The translations under genes and the position numbers were made by a program. A DNA stretch of 64,000 nucleotides. Origin: Theristus sp. LFF4_11 (Eukaryota; Nematoda; Chromadorea; Monhysterida; Xyalidae). Positions 57,471-64,000 of this stretch are shown one piece after another (within the stretch, counting starts at the first letter, position 1; each line of letters starts with the position of its first letter). Where the stretch lies: the NCBI GenBank assembly GCA_030248135.1, contig JASANC010001822.1, forward strand, positions 62,001 through 126,000, in the 5' to 3' direction. The notes beneath the pieces were generated by a model. That model saw only the letters and a program-made list of their open reading frames with translations, had not been told where the DNA came from and did not search any database.

Positions 57471-60400
57471 ATGTCCTCCGCGGGAAGCGAAAAAGATTTG
57501 AAAGACAGAAGGCTCGAAAATCCACTTGATCTGTCAGTGCAGACGGAAGACCAACTTCGTTCTCTCAGCCAGGTTCATCCCATGTTTTCATTTTTTTGCA
57601 CTTGTGATGTCTAAACTTTTTACATTCTCCTATTCGTTTGTTTTATCCTGCACAAACTAGTTTAATTTCAGTTGCTGGATCGGCTGAAAGGTAACGAGTC
57701 GTTTGGTGACCACGAGCTCACGAACGACCAGCAATTTGTGTTGCGCTTCTTGAAAGGTACGTTCCGTCGTTCTCTTCTGCTTCCAGCTTTCTAGCACTTC
57801 GTGTGCAATTGAGATCCATGCGATTGCGGCCCGCGATGAATTCCAGTCCGGCGCGACGTTGTCCGTCCCCAAACGATAGAAAGCCTGCTGCAGTGATTTT
57901 TTCTTAATTTGTGATGAATCCAACAAGTGTGTAGAATCTCAATAGTGCAAAGTCTGCCAAAAAATTTCAAAGAACACAGGTTTTCCGACGTGCCTTTTGT
58001 AGGAAAAGGCTTGGCTTAAGATATAATGACTTAGCTTTAAAAAGATTAGATTTGCTAAGGCTGACTTTCTATTTTTGCGGCTATTTTTGCAGTTAAAAAT
58101 TAATTAAAAAATCACTCCAAGTACAGTAAATTCTAAATTATAGGCGATCAGCTGATTGGTTGGCAATCACGTAATGCATGCTTTATGTGCCGGACTCCGC
58201 CCCCACAGCAATGCCTGCACAGAACGCATGCATCGTGACCAGCGTGACCACACACCAATTAGCAGATTGCCCATATTTTAGTGTTTAACTGTCGTTAATA
58301 TTATGCTAGGAAACTTGCTAGCTCGGAATCGTCTAGCCGGGAATTCTTCGAGCTGAAATGAGTTGGTCACCGGTCCACAGTACCACCACATACCACATAC
58401 AATCGTCGCCTACCCTTTTTAAGACGTTATTTTTTAAACTCTTTTGTTTGTCCGCTTGGCGAACTTCACTCACTCTACTTTCTACTGCTTCACACTACTT
58501 CGCTACTTTCAGCCCGTGAATACAACGTGGACAATGCCGAATCGATGTTTTTGGCTGTGAGTTTGGTTTTTTGTAAAGTATGATTTGTAAACAATGATAA
58601 AGACGATAGTTTTTGTCCAAGATGAACAAACCAATAGAGCTAACGATTAGCCGTTACAAATAATTCTTTATTTCTTTTTGATGTATTTCAGCACATGCGT
58701 CTGCGCAAAGCGTGGAAACTCGATCACAACCACCCAAAACCGCATCCGGTGAGCTGACTGACTCTACACTCAAAATGTACGTCAGACATCCGCCAACTCA
58801 CAGTCCTCAATTTTCCAACTTCTTCAGATCATGCGCCAGTACTATACGAGAGGCCTGTTTGGACACGACCGTTTTGGCCGTCCAGTGATTTACATTCCAT
58901 TTGCAGATGTTGATCCAGTCGGTAAGTCTGCTGCAGGAGCTTTTTCATTGTGATTCGCTTTTTTGAATGAATGCTTCTTAATCCCTGTTAACGTCTGGTA
59001 ACGTTGGCTATACTTGTGTGAAAACGTTCCACAGCGTTATTGCATTATCGTGAACGTTAAGCAACGTTATCACAGACGTTATTGCATTATCAGAAACATC
59101 TCACAGCGTCATTGGTGTTGGTTTTTTTGCTAATAATGTGCGCACTCAAATTAACCACGTGTCAAATAACCTTACATGATGAAACGAGCTCACCACAAGT
59201 GTTATCTAATCTAGCCTCTCATTTTCCGTTTTTCCTGTCTTAGGCGTTGTAAGTGCGATTCGGTTCAGCGACGTTCTACGGACGGTCGTATGTTGGGCGG
59301 ACGAAGCGAGACTGAAATACAAAGAGAATGCAAAAAAGGTTTTTAATCGTAATCAATATTTTTCACTGACTTTAAAATCACCAACAGCTGTTCTTTTTGA
59401 TCTTTAGACAGGCAACAACGTGCAGCAGAGCATGTACATCATTGATCTAAAAGGCATTGGATCTAAACATATTATGGGCACGGGAATGGACGCTTTACTG
59501 GCGGTTTGTTTTAGCGTTTTCGAATAAAATGAGCCTGAGACTGAAAAGAAAAGGGTCACCAAAAGATTTACATTTATTCTCTCGTTTAAAGTTTCATAAA
59601 AGAATAAAACGTTGAATTGCTTTGCAGAAAGCTCGTGCTTTGGAGCGTAACGCACCCGAGACAGTGCACAACATTGTAGTCGTTAATGGTAACTAAATTC
59701 CACTTTAAAATAATTATACAATTTAAGAAAACTTTGTGACAAACATGATGAATCACCAACTTTGCGAACTATTCAATTCAGCGCCGCTTGGCTTTTCAAC
59801 AATCTACAACCTCGTGAAACCAGTGCTCAGCGAGGCGACCAAACGAAAAGTGACCGTTTTTGGAAGTCGGCTGCTTAGATTTTAAATAAGAGCAGAAAAA
59901 AATTGGATAGTTACCTTTTTCATACCAAAATTTTCTTTTTCAAGCAAGCGGTTGGCAATCAAAGTTGCTCGAGCGCATTAATCCTGATCAGCTGCCAGCG
60001 CACTATGGCGGTGACGCAATGGAAGACGGAGACGGAAAATGCTCGAGATCTGTTAGTTTCGTCCATCAATTTAGGGTTATTTTTTCTTCCCAACTAAATT
60101 TTCAGTCACATTTTCATGCAGATCTGCTGGGGCGGTGAAGTGCCAAAAGCGCTCTATTTAACGGAAGAGCGACGACAATCGCTGCTGCCAGCTGGTTGGA
60201 GCTTTACTAAACATTATTATTTCATGTGTTTTTTACTTTTTCAAACTCACTAAATTTTTATTTCTAAACTTCACTAATCATTCTAGGTTTGAACACTACC
60301 ACTGTATGTCTGTCCAGTGGTGAAGAGCGGCTGATTCGGTTGCTCACCGATCACTTACCGAAAGAGAAACACTGCACTTTGGTGTTAGTTTCCTGTTGTG

Positions 60401-60984
60401 AATGGATGTGTAGTCACTTCTGAATTCTGAAATTGCGTGTATTTTTGAGTTTGCACGATTTCACGGTTTTACCACGACTTACAGGTGGTACGTATTTGTA
60501 TACTACGATGGAATATCAGAAATCTCATTTGGTGTCCATGAGTTATCGGACGATATGGTGCACTCTGACGACCAAACTGTGAAATCACAAATTGCAAAGC
60601 TGCCTCAAGTCGTTCCACATGGTCCGTACTTTTGCAGTCGTGTACCAGAGTACGGTCAAACGACTGTGCGACGTGGAGCGCAATGTAAGTCAACACTTTC
60701 AAAAGAGCTCAACAAGCCGTTCAACACTCTCAGGTAACACTGGCATGTTTGAGCCAAAAGTTGCTTACAAGAGGTACAAAAGTTGCTTACAAAATGTTGA
60801 ACTTTCTGTCGAACTAGTTTCTCTTAACTTGCGCAGATAGTGTTTCAAGCTTTCCCCTTCAATTGTAGATGTTGTGCGCCTGGACAATTCACGCAGTTGG
60901 TTCTTCAGCAAAACGGTGGAATACTACGCTGATATACTGCCATCCGATTCTGAATATATCAGAGCTTTTGATGCTGTTCTGTGA
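57471..60984 (+). CDS. SEC14-like lipid-binding protein A (CRAL-TRIO plus GOLD)
   Basis: Family members bind and transfer hydrophobic ligands such as phosphoinositides or tocopherol in the cytosol. About 14 exons. 57471-57571 starts MSSAGSEKDLKDRRL. 57672-57757 (DRLKGNESFGDHEL, QQFVLRFLK) and 58513-58558 form the CRAL-TRIO N-terminal helices. 58692-58749 has MRLRKAW. 58829-58921 (YYTRGLFGHDRFGRPVIYI), 59244-59337, 59408-59501 (MYIIDLKGIG), 59628-59688 (APETVHNIVVVN) and 59782-59860 (APLGFSTIYNLVKPVLSEAT) form the lipid-binding core. About 59945-60053 has RINPDQLPAHYGG, the classic SEC14 gate region. 60119-60203, 60288-60383 and 60484-60686 (WYVFVYYDGISEISFGV) belong to the GOLD domain. The last exon ends SEYIRAFDAVL at 60984. 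It is a tandem duplicate of gene B. Confidence 0.88.
58142..58275. mobile_element. MITE, AGCTGATTGGTT family, copy 5 (intronic)
   Basis: Left end ATAGGCGATCAGCTGATTGG and right end GTGACCACACACCAATTAGC..GATTGCCCAT are imperfect inverted repeats. The interior GCATGC..CGGACTCCGCCC is shared with copies 3 and 4. It lies in an intron of SEC14-like gene A. The homologous intron of gene B lacks it, so it inserted after the duplication. Confidence 0.7.
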
Positions 60985-61479
60985 AACTTGATCGGTTGGA
61001 ACTTGCTGTCACTAAATGGAAAAGCAATGTCATCGACGTGTGCATAGTACAATAAATTATTGGTGCACAATCAAACAGTAGTCGTTCGAATCAGCGGTGA
61101 ATCCATAACGATTTCAGTATCACCAATTGTTTCCTCGGTATTTGTTGGCCAAAGACTCTGGTCAACTTTAGAGAATGTTTAGTTGCTTGATCAGTGTAAC
61201 GCAAACAACGGCGATTAACTGACGCTGTTTTCTGTACTTTGCCGCGACCAGATTCTTTCTTGCATTGTTGCTGTTGCATTTTTTCTGATGTAAAACAGTG
61301 AGATTCTGCAGGTTCTGATGACTGTGACACCAAAAATGATCCAGTGCGACAACTATTAAATAAAGTTTCATTTAAATTTTAAAAAGCTCACCCACATAAA
61401 AGTGGCAAAAAAGCCGTATTACAAGAGAAGCAGTAGATTGCAACGACCAAGCTCTTAGTTCACTGCATTTGTGGCGGAC

Positions 61480-62211
61480 GACTAATCTGACGATTTTCCA
61501 CAGCAAAAATCGTGCAACATAGTGTGTGTGTGATGAATGCAAAATAAAAGGCGAAGGAGGTCACAACAAAACGATTTATAAAACTCTTCAATATGGTTTG
61601 AGTAACGCAACTGAGAACGGACTCAATCAAGGTTCTGTTTTCGAAAAACTTTCCCTATAAACGATTTTTATTGGTTTTTATTCAAAATAACTGCTTGTCG
61701 GATTTGAAGAGGATGCAAACAAGGTTCGAGTTCGGTTGTTGATTTAGGTCCTTGTTCAAGAATTTCTGAAAGTTGATTTTTGATAGGCGCCGGCATGCGC
61801 TGAATTGATCACGCTGATGATAGAGAAAAATGTCGTTTCGCGTTGATTCTCTAGCCGTGCAATAAAACTATATCAAATTGATGCGCGGGTGTTTACATGA
61901 AAATGCTTGTATGTTTACATGTTTTACTGTGGTATCTATCATTTTTTGTTCAACTACATTTTGTTTCTTATTTGCAATTAGAAAATTGTGTTTTATCTGT
62001 AAAATACTGACTTTTCTCTTTCAACATGAACTGGATAGATAGTTGTTTATTATGGGCGCTGCGATTTTGTTTTGACCGAAACAAAATTTGTATTGCCATT
62101 GGCAACATCTGCAAACAATCTGGTTTTCTGGTTTGGTGTGCTGATTTTGAGTGCCCAAAATATACAGATTAGAAAAGCATGCTCAATCAAACTATCGGAT
62201 TGAACAAAAAA
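61480..62211. promoter_or_regulatory. Duplicated 5' flank of SEC14-like gene B
   Basis: This flank matches 56745-57470 upstream of gene A in order: GTGTGTG..GAATGCAAAATAAAAGG..GAAGGAGGTCA, TTCAATATGG, GTTTCGCGTTGATT, and the 45-bp block with TTGCCATTGGCAA (62093-62105). The duplication unit is therefore about 4.74 kb (start codon to start codon 4741 bp) and includes upstream sequence, so both copies probably kept the original control region. No individual factor site can be assigned. Confidence 0.45.
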
Positions 62212-64000
62212 ATGTCTTTTGCGGGAAGCGAAAAGGATTTGAAAACCAGAAGGCTCGAAAATCCACTCGATTTTTCAGTGCAGACAGAAGACCAACTTCG
62301 TGCTCTCAGCCTGGTTCATTCGCTGCTTTTATTTTGCATTTACTGCCTAGTGTTTTTTTGATTCCCCTTGGTACATTTTGTTTTATCCTGCACAAACTGG
62401 TTTAATTTTAGTTGCTGGATCGGCTGAAAGGCAACGAGTCGTTTGGTGACCACGAACTCACTAACGACCAGCAATTTGTGTTGCGTTTCTTGAGAGGTAT
62501 GTTCCGCCGTTCTCTTAGGCATCTGTCGCTTCTGTGTTTGTTCCCTTCTTTATTGACAGTACGACGTTATTTTTCAAACGCTCTTGTTTGTCCACCTAGC
62601 CTAAGTTTACTCAAATACTCGCCACTTCCAGCCCGTGAATACAACGTGGACGATGCTGAGTCGATGTTTTTGGCTGTGAGTTAGATTGGTAAACACACAG
62701 TAATAAAAACTTGCTGTTTTTTGCTTCAGACCGAATAGTTAAGGGAGTGAGAAATCAGCCGTCAGAAAAAAATGTATTACAATTTTTGTTGTATTTGAAG
62801 CACATGCGAGTGCGCAAAGCGTGGAAACTTGATTGCAACCACCCCAAACCACATCCGGTGAGTTGACTGATTGTACAAATAAAACGTACGTCAGACATCC
62901 AATTTTAAGTTTTTAGTTTTCAAACTTAATCCTTCAGCTCATGCGCCAGTACTATACGAGAGGCCTCTTTGGACACGACCGTTTTGGCCGTCCAGTGATT
63001 TACATTCCATTTGCAGATATTGATCCAGTCGGTAAGGCTGCTGCAAGGAGATTTTTTTCGATTCTTTTTTTCAGGTAGGCGTTATTGTTTCTTCAGTTTT
63101 ATAATTTTTATTGTTTTAGGCGTTATGAGTACGATTCGGTTCAGCGACGCTCTACGGACGGTTGTATGCTGGGCGGATGAAGTACGACTGAAGTACAAAG
63201 AGAACGCTGAAAAGGTTTCTTTAATTTGTTGAAAGAATGTTTTCGATTCGTTTTCAAACAAATCTTTCATTGTATTAAAAAACGTCAACCGCTGTTCTTT
63301 TTGATCTTCAGACAGGCAACAACGTGCAACAGAGCATGTACATCATTGATCTGAGAGGCCTTGGATCGAAACATATTACGGGCACGGGAATGGACGCTTT
63401 GCTGGCGGTTCGTTTCGGCGTTTTTCGATTGAATGAGCCAGATACTTGAAAGAACAACATAAATTAGGTGTTTAGTTCATCCATTACATCTGCTTGGTTC
63501 ATTCGTATTGTTAAAGAGGTCAGTTGACAATATGTTCTTTTTTCCTGCAGACAGCTCGTGCTTTGGAGCGCAATGCACCCGAGACAGTGCACGACATTGT
63601 GGTGGTCAATGGTAACTAATTTCGATGAGAAAATTCAAGAACACTTTTCGAAAACATGACAGTTTACACAAACGATATTGTGGCCGCCGTTCAGTCGTTT
63701 ATCGAGAGACCTAGAATACTGGATTAGTATGGTTATATAGATACAGAAACCCAATTAACTCAGCAATTATTTTAATAATCACCAATAATTACCTGGTATT
63801 ATCATTACCAACATTTCAAATAATTCAATTCAGCGCCGCTTGGCTTTCCAACGATCTACAACGTTGTGAAACCAGTGCTCAGCGAGGCGACCAAACGAAA
63901 AGTGACCGTTTTTGGAAGTCGGTTGCTTAGATTATGAAAAAGTGCAAAAAAATGGATAGTTACTTTCTTTATACCAATTTTTTTCATCAAGCAAGCGGTT
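62212..64000 (+). CDS. SEC14-like lipid-binding protein B (partial, cut by window end)
   Basis: Tandem paralog of gene A with the same exon order: MSFAGSEKDLKTRRLENPLD (62212), DRLKGNESFGDHEL (62413), AREYNVDDAESMFLA (62632), MRVRKAW (62800s), YYTRGLFGHDRFGRPVIYI (62943), STIRFSDALRTVVCWADEV (63126), MYIIDLRGLG (63312), APETVHDIVVVN (63552), APLGFPTIYNVVKPVLSEAT (63833) and the beginning of the next exon at the window edge. The GOLD-domain exons would lie beyond 64000. No frame-breaking change is seen in the visible part. Introns differ from gene A in length and sequence much more than exons do. Confidence 0.85.

Overview
The window is animal nuclear DNA. Its genes are broken into many small exons with GT-AG introns, often about 50-60 bp and often with TTTCAG-type acceptors. 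They include metazoan families: a CARMIL actin regulator, a monoamine transporter, a calponin-homology muscle-type protein, Cdc7 kinase and SEC14/GOLD proteins. Compact introns plus very abundant small transposons suggest a small invertebrate. A nematode is plausible, but nothing here fixes the phylum. No bacterial operon, CRISPR array or virus was seen.

Layout. About 0.6-13.0 kb (minus): a CARMIL gene with an N-terminal PH-like region, leucine-rich repeats, a helical domain and a Pro-rich tail. 13-18.6 kb: a gene-free block of nested palindromic and hAT-like elements. 18.65-19.97 kb (minus): an unrecognised 158-aa single-pass membrane protein, reconstructed here from three exons. 20.9-21.9 kb (minus): a 143-aa single calponin-homology protein. 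22-25.8 kb: gene-free, with repeats. 25.87-29.64 kb (plus): an SLC6 monoamine transporter. 30.2-33.2 and 34.0-39.55 kb (minus): two tandem, exon-for-exon paralogous 4-coumarate-CoA-ligase/luciferase-like acyl-CoA synthetases. The second carries two transposons in one intron, one of them a 1.8-kb palindrome built of 15-bp repeats. 39.6-45.9 kb: a repeat block with nested hAT-like elements and a long-TIR foldback. 45.94-49.70 kb (plus): Cdc7 kinase. 50.2-52.9 kb: a 172-bp array followed by a ~149-bp satellite with higher-order structure. 53-54 kb: a 1.04-kb element with 143-bp inverted ends. 54.47-56.60 kb (plus): a PhzF/PBLD-family protein. 57.47-60.98 kb and 62.21 kb to the window end (plus): tandem SEC14-like (CRAL-TRIO plus GOLD) paralogs, the second cut by the window edge.

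The genes do not form one pathway. The functional groupings are the two local duplications (acyl-CoA synthetases and SEC14-like proteins). The most distinctive content is the transposon record: six complete elements whose 8-bp target duplications can be read directly, including a nested pair, plus several palindromic foldback elements. Coordinates of multi-exon genes span first to last recognised exon. Exon edges were read by eye from frame and splice signals and are approximate unless stated.
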